From positions 4,592,001-4,656,000 of the forward strand of contig NZ_CP152413.1 of NCBI RefSeq assembly GCF_038967635.1: a stretch of 64,000 bases of DNA, given 5' to 3'. Position numbers and translations under genes: made by a program. Positions 32,440-41,540 of this stretch are shown one piece after another. The stretch's first letter is position 1, and each line of letters begins with the position of its first letter. The DNA comes from Bradyrhizobium sp. B124. GTDB taxonomy: Bacteria; Pseudomonadota; Alphaproteobacteria; Rhizobiales; Xanthobacteraceae. The notes under the pieces were generated by a model. The model made no database searches. It was not told the origin of the DNA and saw only the letters and a program-made list of their open reading frames with translations.

Positions 32440-34497
32440 TCACTCGGTGTAGGACAACGTGACCGGCTTGCTGAAGTCGAACGCGTCGAACAGGTCAGAC
32501 AGCGCCGGGCTGTTGGTCGGGACGTACTCGTTGTTCTTCGAGTAGGTCGGGTTCGGCAGGTTATCGCGGCTGCGGTGCGTGAGCGGCTCGAGAGCCCAGT
32601 TGCGCTCAATGAACTTCAGCAGCGAAACGTGGTCGGCATAGTTGTGGTTGACCTTGCCGCCCGTCGAATAGGGCGAGAGGATCAGGGTCGGAATACGCGG
32701 TCCGTCGCCGAAGAAGTCGATCGACTGCGTGTAGCCGGAGTCCCAGTAGCCGCCGGCTTCGTCCCAGGTGATGAAGACCGCGGTGTCGGCCTTCAGCTCC
32801 GGATTGTTGTCCAGCGCGTTGAGCACGTTCAGGACATAGGCCTCGAACAGATCAACCTTCGAGCTCTGCGGATGACCGTCGAGCAGACCGTCCGGCTTGC
32901 CGAACGATACCGCGGGTAGCGTGTTGTGCTGGATCGCCGTGATCAGATCCGCCGTGTCCTTCATGTGAGCCTGACGCACGGCCGGGTTGGCCATGATCGA
33001 GGTCGCATACTGGAACGGGTTGCAGATCTGGCAGTAGGCAACACCGAGCGCGTGCGCCGGATCGGCGACCGCGGCGGCGCCGAGGTTGGGGTTCGAGGGG
33101 TTGGCGGCAACCGCGGCGTTGGAAAGCGCCACGGCGTCGTTGAACGCACCACCATAGAACGCCCAGGTGATGTTCTTCTCGATCAGAGCGTCACCGATCG
33201 TACGAACCGACGACGGCGGGACGTTGTTGCCGCCCGCCAGCGCGCCGTTCGGCAGATAGCCCGGATTGACGTTGTTGAGCATGTAGTAGTGGTTCGGTTT
33301 GCAGTTCGGCTCCGCCGCGTACGGCAGATTGTTGAGGTAGGTGACGATCGGCTTCACGCCGGGTTGGAACACGTCCGAGCAGTTGCTCCAATTGCCGTCG
33401 ACGGTGTAGCGGTTGACCGAGCCCGCGACCGGGTTCGGGTTGGCGATCAGGTTCGCCGGCGGCGTCACCGGATTGCCCTTGCCATCGCTCCAGAAGGCCG
33501 CATCGCCGGTGCCGAGCATGAAGTGGTTCGCACCGGTGCCGCCATGGAACGACTGGTGGAAGTTGTCGCTCAGCGTGAAGCGGTCGGCGAGCATCTTCAG
33601 GATCGGGGCCTGACCCTGCTGGGCATTGTAGAAGCCCATCGAGTTGGCCATGCTCTTGTTCGACGCCGAATAGGTCGCCATCACGAACGGGAACAGGTCG
33701 TTCAGGCAGCCCGAATTGTTCTTCTTGGTGGCGCTGGCGGCGCTGCAATCTTCCTGCTGCCAGTCCTGATAGAAGCGATGGGTCGAGTCGCCGGTGTAGT
33801 CGTCGTCGCTGATCTGCTCGCCCTGCAGCGGGAACGGTCCGTTCAGTCCGCCGGCGCCGGGAACGCGGGTATCAAGCACACCGGTGGGCAGGCCGCTGAA
33901 GCCGGTGGTCAGGATGTCGAGATCGGCCGGGTCCATGTCCTTTTCGACGCTGGCTTCGGCAATCGTCTTGAACGGGGGCGACGTGTCGCCCTGCGCGGTC
34001 GGCGTGCCATTGGTGTTCGGCTGCGGCATCAAATTGGTCGCGTTGTAGGGCGACTTCGCGATCGCCGGCGCGCCGATGTAGAAGGACGGCTGGCCCGCGA
34101 CCGAGTACTGCTGCGCCTGCGCGAAGTTCGGTCCCGGCGTTCCATCCTCGTTGACGATGCCCTTCGACAACAGGTTGGAGATGGTCTGCCCCTTGCCCTT
34201 CGGCTTGTAGATACCGAAGGTGTGATCAAGGCCGCGGTTCTCACCGATCAGGATGATGACGTGCTTGATCGGCGAAGCGGTCTTGCCCTTGCCGCCGTGA
34301 TCCTTGTCGTCATGATCGTGGTCATGCTTGACGCGATCAGCCTCCTGATGCGCCTGGTGATTGTGATGCGGACGCTTGTCCCAATCACTGTGTCCGCCCG
34401 GATAGTGAGCGGCATATGCGGCTGTTGCGACGAGCACCGTTGACGCGATGCAGAGCGCGGTGCTGGTTCGCCAGTGCTTTTTGTAGTTCAAACTCAT
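32440..34497 (-). CDS. Second secreted phosphoesterase with His-rich N-terminus
   Basis: A 685-residue protein. The ATG at 34497 starts a signal peptide (MSLNYKKHWRTSTALCIAST, cleavage after AYA). Residues about 30-72 are His/Asp-rich (HHNHQAHQ, KHDHDHDDKDH), ten His in about 40 residues. The catalytic fold begins with HVIILIGENRGLDHTFGIYK, the ENxxxD metal/nucleophile motif of the PF04185 family, and closes with FITWDEAGGYWDS. A Pro/Asn-rich middle carries several Cys. It is a paralogue of the 28.1-kb enzyme, with low overall identity and a longer insert. It probably hydrolyses extracytoplasmic phosphoesters and binds divalent metal; the His-rich part may gather metal ions. Confidence 0.87.
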   Translation of the reverse strand: MSLNYKKHWRTSTALCIASTVLVATAAYAAHYPGGHSDWDKRPHHNHQAHQEADRVKHDHDHDDKDHGGKGKTASPIKHVIILIGENRGLDHTFGIYKPKGKGQTISNLLSKGIVNEDGTPGPNFAQAQQYSVAGQPSFYIGAPAIAKSPYNATNLMPQPNTNGTPTAQGDTSPPFKTIAEASVEKDMDPADLDILTTGFSGLPTGVLDTRVPGAGGLNGPFPLQGEQISDDDYTGDSTHRFYQDWQQEDCSAASATKKNNSGCLNDLFPFVMATYSASNKSMANSMGFYNAQQGQAPILKMLADRFTLSDNFHQSFHGGTGANHFMLGTGDAAFWSDGKGNPVTPPANLIANPNPVAGSVNRYTVDGNWSNCSDVFQPGVKPIVTYLNNLPYAAEPNCKPNHYYMLNNVNPGYLPNGALAGGNNVPPSSVRTIGDALIEKNITWAFYGGAFNDAVALSNAAVAANPSNPNLGAAAVADPAHALGVAYCQICNPFQYATSIMANPAVRQAHMKDTADLITAIQHNTLPAVSFGKPDGLLDGHPQSSKVDLFEAYVLNVLNALDNNPELKADTAVFITWDEAGGYWDSGYTQSIDFFGDGPRIPTLILSPYSTGGKVNHNYADHVSLLKFIERNWALEPLTHRSRDNLPNPTYSKNNEYVPTNSPALSDLFDAFDFSKPVTLSYTE

Positions 34498-34735
34498 TGT
34501 CGACCTCAGGGTGTTTGCGGTTAGCAACACACACTGCTTAGTGCGACAGTATGACGCATGGTTTTCGCTTGCGTGAAAGCGCGCGAGAAATTTCGAAACG
34601 TTCAAATATTTTCTGTGGAGACATCTGCTGCTGCACGCCGCCTCTCCACGATTCGACTCTTCAACTGAAGATCGAAAGCAGACGAAGCGCGCCACGCAGC
34701 GACGCGGATCGCAAATGCCCTACAATTCAGCTCAA

Positions 34736-36112
34736 TCAATGCGAGATGTGCCTGGAGCGCATCACCTCGCGAAGCGCGGCGTAATGCTGATCATGCACAT
34801 CTTGATTGAACAACGACCATGGCTCGGCGCTCGCCAGTAACGCAGGCACCGCTGCAGCCATCAGATTGCGATAATTCCTGAACTCGGCTGCAGCATCCGC
34901 GTTGCGACCCGCGGCAACGGCCATCTCGATGCGCCGCAACGTGAGCACGAGCTCCTTCAGCCCGCTGCGCGCAAGCACGCGCTGCTGCTCGCCGCCGGAC
35001 ACGCTGGTGTTCTTGCGATCGGGATATTGCTCGGTCAACTCGCGCAGCTCGCGGCCGATCGTATCGACTGCAAGCGCGACGATGTCCTTGTCGCCGGCCG
35101 GAATCGCGGTCGCGAGCACCGTCGAGAAATCGTTGATCTCCTTCAGCGTCGCACCGGCACCGTCGCGTTCATAGGGCTGCACGCCGTCGCCGACGGCCGT
35201 GAGATAGGCGACGAGGTCGCCCTTTTCCTGCGCCGAGAGGTCGAGCTGAAAGGTCCGGTCGAAATAATCGACGACCTGGTTGAAATTGTCGAAGCGGCCA
35301 TCGTGGAAATACGGCGCATTGAAGTCGGCGTTGCGCAGGGTCGGCGTCTTGAACAGACCGCCCGAGCCGACGTCATGCTGCTGGTGATCGACAAAGCCGG
35401 ACGATGGCACGTGGCACACCGCGCAGCTCAGCGCGGGATCGTGCGGGAACGGCTTCGCGAACAGCGCTTCGCCGCGGCGCTCCGCGTCGGTGATCTTGCC
35501 GGCCAGCCGCCCGGCGGGACCAAGGCTCGGATTGGGCAGGAAATCGATGTCGTGAAGATAGGCCACGATCGCATCGAGCGTGGCCGGCGACGGCTCGGGA
35601 CCTGCGAACTCGCTGGTGATGACGTTGTGGACGAAGTCGCGCAGCGAGGCGAACCGGCCATCGGCGCCGTAGGGTGCCAGATAGCGGGCGCCGCGCAGGC
35701 TCGGAATCCGTACCGGATCGAACGAAAGGTTATTGGCCTTCGGGTTGAACAGCGCGCCGGTGGTGTCGAACGTGCCGGGCCGGCTCGACATCTTCGGCAT
35801 GAAGAATTTGGTGTTGTTCGCACCATTGACGTGGCAGGTGCCGCAGCTCACACCGGCCTGCCGCGCCACCTCGCCGAGCAGCCCCGGCGAATTGAAGGCG
35901 AGATCGCCGAGATTCACCAGATACGACTTGGCTCCGGTGCGCTCGGACTGGAACACCTCACGCGGCTTGTCGAGCGCATCCTCGTTCAACTCGGTCGCAA
36001 CCGGCAGCACGGTCTTGTCGCCGTCGACCGGAAACGCCGCCGCGCGCCCGAGCAGCGCAAGGGCGATGACCGCGGAAAGCAGCGCAGCCGGACGCAGGTG
36101 AAGCGATCTCAT
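34736..36112 (-). CDS. Di-heme cytochrome c peroxidase/MauG-type protein (copy 2)
   Basis: A 458-residue paralogue of the gene at 30166. The signal peptide is short and clear (MRSLHLRPAALLSAVIALAL, cleavage after AAA). Heme motifs are CGTCH at 90-94 and CAVCH at 230-234. The segments REVFQSERTGAKSYLVNLGD, SSRPGTFDTTGALFNPKANN and FLAPYG/YLAPYGADGRF match copy 1 closely, and the C-terminal extension ends EPWSLFNQDVHDQHYAAL as in copy 1. Its ATG overlaps the imelysin stop by 4 bp, so the two are translated together: an imelysin/di-heme pair, an association found with iron- or copper-related periplasmic systems. Confidence 0.88.
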   Translation of the reverse strand: MRSLHLRPAALLSAVIALALLGRAAAFPVDGDKTVLPVATELNEDALDKPREVFQSERTGAKSYLVNLGDLAFNSPGLLGEVARQAGVSCGTCHVNGANNTKFFMPKMSSRPGTFDTTGALFNPKANNLSFDPVRIPSLRGARYLAPYGADGRFASLRDFVHNVITSEFAGPEPSPATLDAIVAYLHDIDFLPNPSLGPAGRLAGKITDAERRGEALFAKPFPHDPALSCAVCHVPSSGFVDHQQHDVGSGGLFKTPTLRNADFNAPYFHDGRFDNFNQVVDYFDRTFQLDLSAQEKGDLVAYLTAVGDGVQPYERDGAGATLKEINDFSTVLATAIPAGDKDIVALAVDTIGRELRELTEQYPDRKNTSVSGGEQQRVLARSGLKELVLTLRRIEMAVAAGRNADAAAEFRNYRNLMAAAVPALLASAEPWSLFNQDVHDQHYAALREVMRSRHISH

Positions 36113-36894
36113 CGCGCCTGCGCCTCCAGGGTCGGGCGCTGCAGCCCGAGCTTTGCCGAGGCGCTCTGCAACGCGACGACCAGTTCCTCGCTGGTCTGGC
36201 GCAGATCGGCGATATTGACATGCGGCAGGTCGGGCGTCGCGACGATCGCCTCGAGCTGCTCGATCCGGTTCGTCACCATCTCGTCGAGCTTGCCGTCGAC
36301 CGTATTGAGCGCGGCGGAGAAAATCGTGTGATAGGCGAAGTCGATGCCGGCGATGTTGTTGCGCATATCGTCCAGCGAGGTGCCGCTGATGCGCGACTCG
36401 CCGCCATCGGCTTTGCTTTCGCCGACTTCGTAAGCAAGCCGCACGGTGCCATCCAGGAGACCTTGCGGCGTCAGCTTGATATCCTTGAGCTTGCCGTGAA
36501 GATCGTTCAGGTGCTCGACCAGGCCCGTCGCATCGGTAGCGACGTCGGTACTACCCGCTCCAAACAGTTTCGCCTCGATGGCGTGAAACCCGCTGTCCGC
36601 GTTCGGCCAGGCGTCGATCTGCGCATCGAGCTCTGGGACGAAGCCTGCGGTAAACACCTCCGAGCGCTCCCAGCCGGCGCGCGCCGACAGCCAGGCCTTC
36701 CGTGCACCGGGCAAGTCCGCCGCAGCGGCGCGCTCGCGCAACGCACGTGCACCCGCCAGCGCACTGGCAACGCCCTCGATCAGATACGGCCGATAGCGCT
36801 CGGCGCCGTCCTCGAGAGCGCCCGCATTCGCGGTGCGCACGCCTGCCGACGCTGCCAGCAAAGCAAGGCACGCCGCCACTCGCATCTTGTGCAT
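36109..36894 (-). CDS. Imelysin (peptidase M75-like) periplasmic protein
   Basis: A 261-residue protein with a signal peptide (MHKMRVAACLALLAASAGVR, cleavage after ANA). The GxHxxE motif of the imelysin family is present as GFHAIEAKLFG (about residue 125), and VRLAYEVGESKADGGESRIS is the second conserved block. Imelysins (IrpA, EfeO, ICMP types) are periplasmic or outer-membrane proteins tied to iron uptake; peptidase activity is doubtful. It overlaps the downstream di-heme gene by ATGA. An in-frame ATG 8 codons upstream (36918) is also possible. Confidence 0.87.
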   Translation of the reverse strand: MHKMRVAACLALLAASAGVRTANAGALEDGAERYRPYLIEGVASALAGARALRERAAAADLPGARKAWLSARAGWERSEVFTAGFVPELDAQIDAWPNADSGFHAIEAKLFGAGSTDVATDATGLVEHLNDLHGKLKDIKLTPQGLLDGTVRLAYEVGESKADGGESRISGTSLDDMRNNIAGIDFAYHTIFSAALNTVDGKLDEMVTNRIEQLEAIVATPDLPHVNIADLRQTSEELVVALQSASAKLGLQRPTLEAQAR

Positions 36895-37011
36895 AGCCAA
36901 CCCACTCGTCTGCCGCAAAGGGCTCGCGGCACGTAATCGGCCGAACTATTGTCGGTATCCTATGCGGATTTGTGACAGCGCAGACTTTTTGTCGCATCTT
37001 TTCTGCTTCGC

Positions 37012-37028
37012 GATCGTTGTTGACGATC
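37012..37028. promoter_or_regulatory. Inverted repeat between imelysin and prepilin peptidase genes
   Basis: GATCGT, TGTTG, ACGATC form a 17-bp inverted repeat in the 233-bp divergent gap. It is a possible operator for either gene. It does not match the Fur or Irr box patterns I know. Confidence 0.3.
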
Positions 37029-37127
37029 ACAATCCCGCAAACGCATTGCTCGATTGAAAATGCACTGTTCAACGCGCGCGAGTTGTTGCAACACAGAGTG
37101 TTCACGCGTCACACTTGTCCCGCCACC

Positions 37128-37619
37128 ATGCCAATCGATCGCGAAGCTCTTTATTTCATTGCATCTTACGGCGCGCTTTGCGTGCTGTGCTGCACCGTCG
37201 CGCTGATCGATCTGCGCCACGGCATCATTCCCGATTGGCTGAATCTTGCGATCGCGGCACTCGGTCTTGCACATGTCGTCATCACTGAAAGCACGACAGC
37301 CGCGCTCAGTGCGATGGCGATCGCCGCTCTCGTCGGCGCCCTGTTCTTTCTGTTGCAGCGCCTCTACTTCGCCTTGCGGCACGTGGACGGCTTGGGACTG
37401 GGCGACGTCAAGTTTCTTGCCGCCGCAACGATCTGGGTCGGCGCGGCGGGAATTCCGACCTTGCTGCTGATCGCGGCGCTCGCAGCACTTGCTGTCGCCG
37501 GCAGCCTGCAACTCGCAGGACACGAGATGAAACGCCAGACGTCGATCCCGTTCGGTCCTTTTCTTGCGCTCGGACTTCTCCTGACGCCGGCCCTGCAGAG
37601 CTGGCTGGGATTGAACTAG
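37128..37619 (+). CDS. Prepilin peptidase, A24 family without methylase domain (T2SS GspO role)
   Basis: A 163-residue membrane aspartyl protease that should cleave the leader of the pseudopilins encoded next door. Both catalytic aspartates are present: Asp28 in LIDLRHGIIPDWLN and Asp93 in GLGLGDVKFL, the GxGD motif. There are about five helices and no N-terminal Cys-rich methyltransferase domain, as in CpaA-type enzymes. The ATG at 37128 is used because upstream in-frame sequence is not membrane-like. It converges on the gsp operon 19 bp away, so it is the obvious processing enzyme for GspG/H/I/J/K. Confidence 0.9.
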   Translation: MPIDREALYFIASYGALCVLCCTVALIDLRHGIIPDWLNLAIAALGLAHVVITESTTAALSAMAIAALVGALFFLLQRLYFALRHVDGLGLGDVKFLAAATIWVGAAGIPTLLLIAALAALAVAGSLQLAGHEMKRQTSIPFGPFLALGLLLTPALQSWLGLN

Positions 37620-37638
37620 CGCGGGATCGAGATCGCAG

Positions 37639-38286
37639 TCACCGCTGGATCCGCGCAGCCAACGGCCTCCGGTCGGTACTGACCGGAACGAGGCGGACAT
37701 CGCCGCTCTCCTCGGTGCCCGGCTGGGGCAATGTGAGCACGGCATCATGCTCGTCTTTCTGCATCGTGACTTCGCGTCCGCTGATGGCTCGCAGCTTCCA
37801 TCCCTGGAAATCGTCACCGAGCTTCAGCCGCAATGCGGTCTTGTTCGCTTGGTCGAGAAATATCCCGAAGCTTTCATCGTCTCCCGCGATCGTGCCGACC
37901 AGCGACAGCGGCGGCGGCTCGAGCGCAACCTTGCGTGGCGGCGGCGGCAACGGCTTGCTGACTTCCGGCTCTGCAACGACGGCCGGCGGCGGCCGCCGCG
38001 ACGGCGAGAACACCGGGCGGTCGCGGGTGTTGGACAACGTCTTGAGCGGAATGCCCCACAGCGGATTTGCGCTGAGCGGCCGGGGCGTCGGCGCCGGCGA
38101 AGGCGCCACCCGGACCGATGTCACCGGTTCGGACGGCGGCGGTGAACTCAGCACCGGTCCGCCCAAGCGGGTATCATCGAGCATCCCGGCATCCAGCGCA
38201 TCGCCGGATGGGTCAGGCACCGCAGCCGGCGCCGAATAGGCCGACACCGCCAACAGCACGATGGTTGCAGCGAAGCGTCGCATCAT
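37639..38286 (-). CDS. Type II secretion system C/N-like protein
   Basis: A 215-residue protein with a signal or anchor sequence (MMRRFAATIVLLAVSAYS), a long Pro-rich linker (residues about 25-115) and a small beta domain reading PPPLSLVGTIAGDDESFGIF and DFQGWKLRAISGREVTMQ. That beta domain resembles the homology region of GspC (or PilP), which contacts the N0 domain of the secretin; in alphaproteobacterial clusters such proteins are often called GspN. No PDZ domain is present. It overlaps gspM by ATGA and is the last gene of the gspE-to-end operon. It most likely fills the GspC place, since no other gspC is seen. Confidence 0.72.
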   Translation of the reverse strand: MMRRFAATIVLLAVSAYSAPAAVPDPSGDALDAGMLDDTRLGGPVLSSPPPSEPVTSVRVAPSPAPTPRPLSANPLWGIPLKTLSNTRDRPVFSPSRRPPPAVVAEPEVSKPLPPPPRKVALEPPPLSLVGTIAGDDESFGIFLDQANKTALRLKLGDDFQGWKLRAISGREVTMQKDEHDAVLTLPQPGTEESGDVRLVPVSTDRRPLAARIQR

Positions 38287-38846
38287 TTGGCCCCTCGCCA
38301 TTGTCCGGATACGCCGAGCAGCACGCGCAGCTTGCCGGGATCGGCGCCCTTCGCCGCCTCGTCGGCGACGGGTTGCACGACCAATTGGTCGATGAACAGG
38401 AACGGCATGCCGGCTTCGAGATCGTAGAGCACCTGTTGCAACTGCGCCTGTTCGATCTCGCTGCTTGCGACCATGCTGATGAAGCCGGCCTTGGCCGGCG
38501 CGTTGGGAACGTCGAGCTGCGTCGACAGCACATTGCCGCCGGCCTTGATCACCGCGCCCGACACGCGCTGCAGCAGCGTGGCGCCGGCAACCGTGACGGT
38601 CGCGCCCTCGAGATAGGCGGAACCGGTCGGCATCGGGGACTGACCGGGCGCGGTATTCGCCTTGGACCGTCCCTCCAGTTGCTCCAGCATTCTGGCCGAC
38701 GCCGCAACATCGCTGCGCAGGCCGATGATGTCCGAGAGCGACGAGATGACGACGAAGAGCAGCAGCACGAAGAGGCCGAGATAGCTCACGGTCGCGACCA
38801 ATGGCGAAGTGCTGACGGCCGTCAGCGATCGGGATGCCGCGTTCAT
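38283..38846 (-). CDS. gspM: Type II secretion system protein GspM
   Basis: A 187-residue bitopic protein with one N-terminal helix (LVATVSYLGLFVLLLFVVIS, about 16-35), a short coiled-coil (ASARMLEQLEGRSKA) and a periplasmic ferredoxin-like domain, the usual GspM plan. It partners GspL in the inner-membrane platform. It overlaps gspL (upstream) and the C/N-like gene (downstream) by 4 bp each. Confidence 0.82.
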   Translation of the reverse strand: MNAASRSLTAVSTSPLVATVSYLGLFVLLLFVVISSLSDIIGLRSDVAASARMLEQLEGRSKANTAPGQSPMPTGSAYLEGATVTVAGATLLQRVSGAVIKAGGNVLSTQLDVPNAPAKAGFISMVASSEIEQAQLQQVLYDLEAGMPFLFIDQLVVQPVADEAAKGADPGKLRVLLGVSGQWRGAK

Positions 38847-39916
38847 GAGCCGGACCCAAAGGAAGCGGATATATTGGCCTCGACATGGAACCGCTCCGCC
38901 GATTCATTCGCGGCGCGGGTCGTCGGCGCGAAGAATGTCGCGCGGGTGAATTGCGGCGACTGTTCCAGCAGGCGGATCAGGGACGGCGCATCCTGGGTCA
39001 ATCCCACCACCTGCACCTTGTTGCCCTCGATCCGGAGCTCCGTCACATAGGTCGTGTCGGGCAGGACGCGCGAGATCGCTTCCAGAACCATGACGCTCGA
39101 TGGCGTCGTCTGCTTGCGCTTGGCGAGCAGGCCGAGACCGGACGAGTCGCCATTAGCATCGAGACGCAGCGCGGCGCGGCGCTGCGAGATCCGGTGTTGC
39201 AAGTCCTCCTGCTCGGATTGCAGCCAGCCGCCGACATAGACGTTGAGCAGCGGGGACACCGCGGCTGCGGCCACCGTCGCGACCAGACCGATACGCAACA
39301 GGCGCGGAACCGCAGGTCCGGCAAGGCCGCGCAACGATCTGTCGAGCAGCGTCACCTGCTGCGGGGCGCCATCGCCGCCAACCGCCGGCGCCGAGACCGC
39401 AACGGTGGCGGCGCCGAGCATCCTGGCCATCCGGATCAGCGGATCGACCTTGCTCGCCGCGGTCGCACTGAACGCGACCTCGATACGGTCATTGGCGATC
39501 GGCTGCGGCGAACCCCAGCCAAAGACCGCATCGGCGGCGGTCCATGGCGTCAGCCGGTCGACCTGCGCGCGGATCATGCCATCGAGGAAGTCGCCCGCCT
39601 GGCTCGGGAAATCGAGCACGCGGCTGACGATTTGATCAGATCGCAAACGCACCTCGATGCGGCTGCCGTCGAACGCGCTCTTCCACTCTGTTGACAGCGG
39701 AGGCTGCGGCGCATCGTGATCGAGCCGGAACGAAACCGGAGCTGACGGCGAGCCATCTCTCGATGCGGTGGCGCTGGCTGTGAACGTACCGTCGGCATTT
39801 TCGTCGAGCTCGATGCTGCGCCGGCGCATGAACCTGCCCGCGACGCCGTCGACGGCGGTCGCGACCGCGCCGATCCATTGCTCGAACCATTGCCGTGCTT
39901 CGGCGAGTATTGCCAT
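38843..39916 (-). CDS. gspL: Type II secretion system protein GspL
   Basis: A 357-residue protein with a cytosolic actin-like part (about 30-200; IEVRLRSDQIVSRVLDFPSQ, then MIRAQVDRLTPWTAADAVFG), a single helix (about 212-232) and a periplasmic PilN/GspL-like domain (about 275-350; ISRVLPDTTYVTELRIEGN). GspL recruits the ATPase GspE to the platform. The ATG at 39916 overlaps the gspK stop by one base (TGATG). Confidence 0.85.
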   Translation of the reverse strand: MAILAEARQWFEQWIGAVATAVDGVAGRFMRRRSIELDENADGTFTASATASRDGSPSAPVSFRLDHDAPQPPLSTEWKSAFDGSRIEVRLRSDQIVSRVLDFPSQAGDFLDGMIRAQVDRLTPWTAADAVFGWGSPQPIANDRIEVAFSATAASKVDPLIRMARMLGAATVAVSAPAVGGDGAPQQVTLLDRSLRGLAGPAVPRLLRIGLVATVAAAAVSPLLNVYVGGWLQSEQEDLQHRISQRRAALRLDANGDSSGLGLLAKRKQTTPSSVMVLEAISRVLPDTTYVTELRIEGNKVQVVGLTQDAPSLIRLLEQSPQFTRATFFAPTTRAANESAERFHVEANISASFGSGS

Positions 39917-40833
39917 CAACCTCTCCTCCGCGGCAGAACCGTGCTTCGCGGCTCGACATCGTTCTGCCAGGACAACACACGATATGGCTCGACCTTGTCG
40001 CCGAGCGCAATCACCGCTTCAGACGTGGTGCGGTGACCGTTGCGGAACCGGATCGAGATTGCGATCCGGTAGCAAGGGCTCTGCGCGGTCGATGCCGCAG
40101 TTTGCGGGTTCGGCGCCTGCGATCCGGCGATGGGGCCGCCGTTCGGCGAGGGAGCAGGCGCGCCGAAGCTGTCCTGCTGCTTCCCCGATGCCTTATCCAC
40201 GGCAAGAGCGACTTCCGGCGCGGCGATCGCCGGATCAACATCCGGACTGCCGTTGAACACCGTCACGAAAGGCAACACACGATCGACGAAGGCTTCGGGA
40301 ATCCCGGCGACCAAAGCCAGCTCGTTGACATGGGTGAACAGCCCCTGCCGCGGCGAATAGCCAAGCGCGTTGTAGCGCGCGGCCTCCACATTCTCGCTGC
40401 CCGGCGAGGGCCGGGTTCGCCAGCCGACGATCCGGTCGGCGTATTCGCTGGCGGCGTCCTTCCGGGCGCCGAGTACGACAAAGAGGCCGATCAGCATTTC
40501 CTTCGACGCGTAGTTCAGGTCAACGCGGCCGGCCTCCGACGTGAAGGAAACACCGACGCTGGCGTCGTCCAGCCCGAAATGAAACCCCCCGTACTGCGGC
40601 CGCGTCTTCTCATCCGTCAGCGTCAGCTGATAGGTGGTGAGTTCGAGCCCGGCCGACACCAGCGCCTCGGTCTGCAGCGACAAGTCACTGGCCGCCAGCG
40701 CGCGCGCGGAGGCGGCAAGATAGGCCGAGAAGATGATCGCCAGCGACGACAGCGCGAGCAGGATCCAGAGCACTGCAACGATGACGAAGCCGCGATTGGC
40801 CGGCGATCGGCCGATATTGCCGGACGCACCCAT
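39916..40833 (-). CDS. gspK: Type II secretion system minor pseudopilin GspK
   Basis: A 305-residue protein with a type IV pilin-like N-terminus at about 15-40 (RGFVIVAVLWILLALSSLAI) in which the usual Glu5 is absent, as is normal for GspK. The large alpha-helical domain inserted in the pilin fold is visible (NYASKEMLIGLFVVLGARKD, TRPSPGSENVEAARY). GspK caps the pseudopilus with GspI and GspJ. The ATG at 40833 overlaps the gspJ stop. A Pro/Ala/Ser-rich stretch near 225-255 looks like a disordered insert. Confidence 0.87.
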   Translation of the reverse strand: MGASGNIGRSPANRGFVIVAVLWILLALSSLAIIFSAYLAASARALAASDLSLQTEALVSAGLELTTYQLTLTDEKTRPQYGGFHFGLDDASVGVSFTSEAGRVDLNYASKEMLIGLFVVLGARKDAASEYADRIVGWRTRPSPGSENVEAARYNALGYSPRQGLFTHVNELALVAGIPEAFVDRVLPFVTVFNGSPDVDPAIAAPEVALAVDKASGKQQDSFGAPAPSPNGGPIAGSQAPNPQTAASTAQSPCYRIAISIRFRNGHRTTSEAVIALGDKVEPYRVLSWQNDVEPRSTVLPRRRG

Positions 40834-41540
40834 CACGTCTTCCCCTGATCGGTGGCACCGTCGGAACTTTGCTTGTCGCCGCAATTGCCGTCCGGCTTGG
40901 TGCAGTCGCTCGGAATCTGGACATGGACCGGCGCGATGGTCGAAACCGACAGGACGCGCTGGCTCGCCGCGTCACGCACGGTCAACCGGATCATCGCCGG
41001 CAGCTTGTTGGCATCCTTCCACACGCTCTTCCAGGCCCGGTCGGCACCGGCATACGCGAACGACAGGCGATAGGGTGCGCGCAGCAGCACGACCGGGCTG
41101 CCGAGATGCACCTGTTCCGACAGCGACACCCCGTCGGCCAGCGGCGTGAAGCGCGCCTGCGAACGAACCGTGACGAACTCGCTGCGATCCCGGGTTTCAC
41201 CAAGGTGCACCACGTCGAGCCCCGGCCCCGCATTCGGCCCCACCGACGTGCGCACGAAAGTGACCGACAATTCCGATCCGTCGAACAGCGGCTTGTGGGT
41301 ATCGCGGTTGGCGGCAACGAACTCCGCCGCGGCGAGATCGGCGCCGATCCGCTCCAGCGCGATTCCGATCAATTCGCTGCGCTGGATCCGGTCGAGCCCC
41401 CGGTTCCAGCTCGGCAGCCATTGCGCCGTGATGCTGGCGAGCGCCGACAGCAACAGCCCCATCAGTGCCAGCGCGACGATGGTCTCGATCAGCGTGAAGC
41501 CGTGCTCGCCCTCTCGCTGTGTTAGCTTTGCCCGCGTCAT
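40833..41540 (-). CDS. gspJ: Type II secretion system minor pseudopilin GspJ
   Basis: A 235-residue pseudopilin with leader MTRAKLTQREGEHG and mature start FTLIETIVALALMGLLLSAL, keeping Glu5. The C-terminal globular part ends in a Cys-containing tail (PSDCTKPDGNCGDKQ) that could form a disulphide. It belongs to the I-J-K tip complex. It overlaps gspI and gspK by 4 bp or less. Confidence 0.87.
   Translation of the reverse strand: MTRAKLTQREGEHGFTLIETIVALALMGLLLSALASITAQWLPSWNRGLDRIQRSELIGIALERIGADLAAAEFVAANRDTHKPLFDGSELSVTFVRTSVGPNAGPGLDVVHLGETRDRSEFVTVRSQARFTPLADGVSLSEQVHLGSPVVLLRAPYRLSFAYAGADRAWKSVWKDANKLPAMIRLTVRDAASQRVLSVSTIAPVHVQIPSDCTKPDGNCGDKQSSDGATDQGKT

Noticed and set aside
34540..34565. 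GCGACAGTATGACG as a PHO box for the second phosphoesterase
   Set aside because: The two half-site cores are 8 bp apart, not 11, and each is degenerate.
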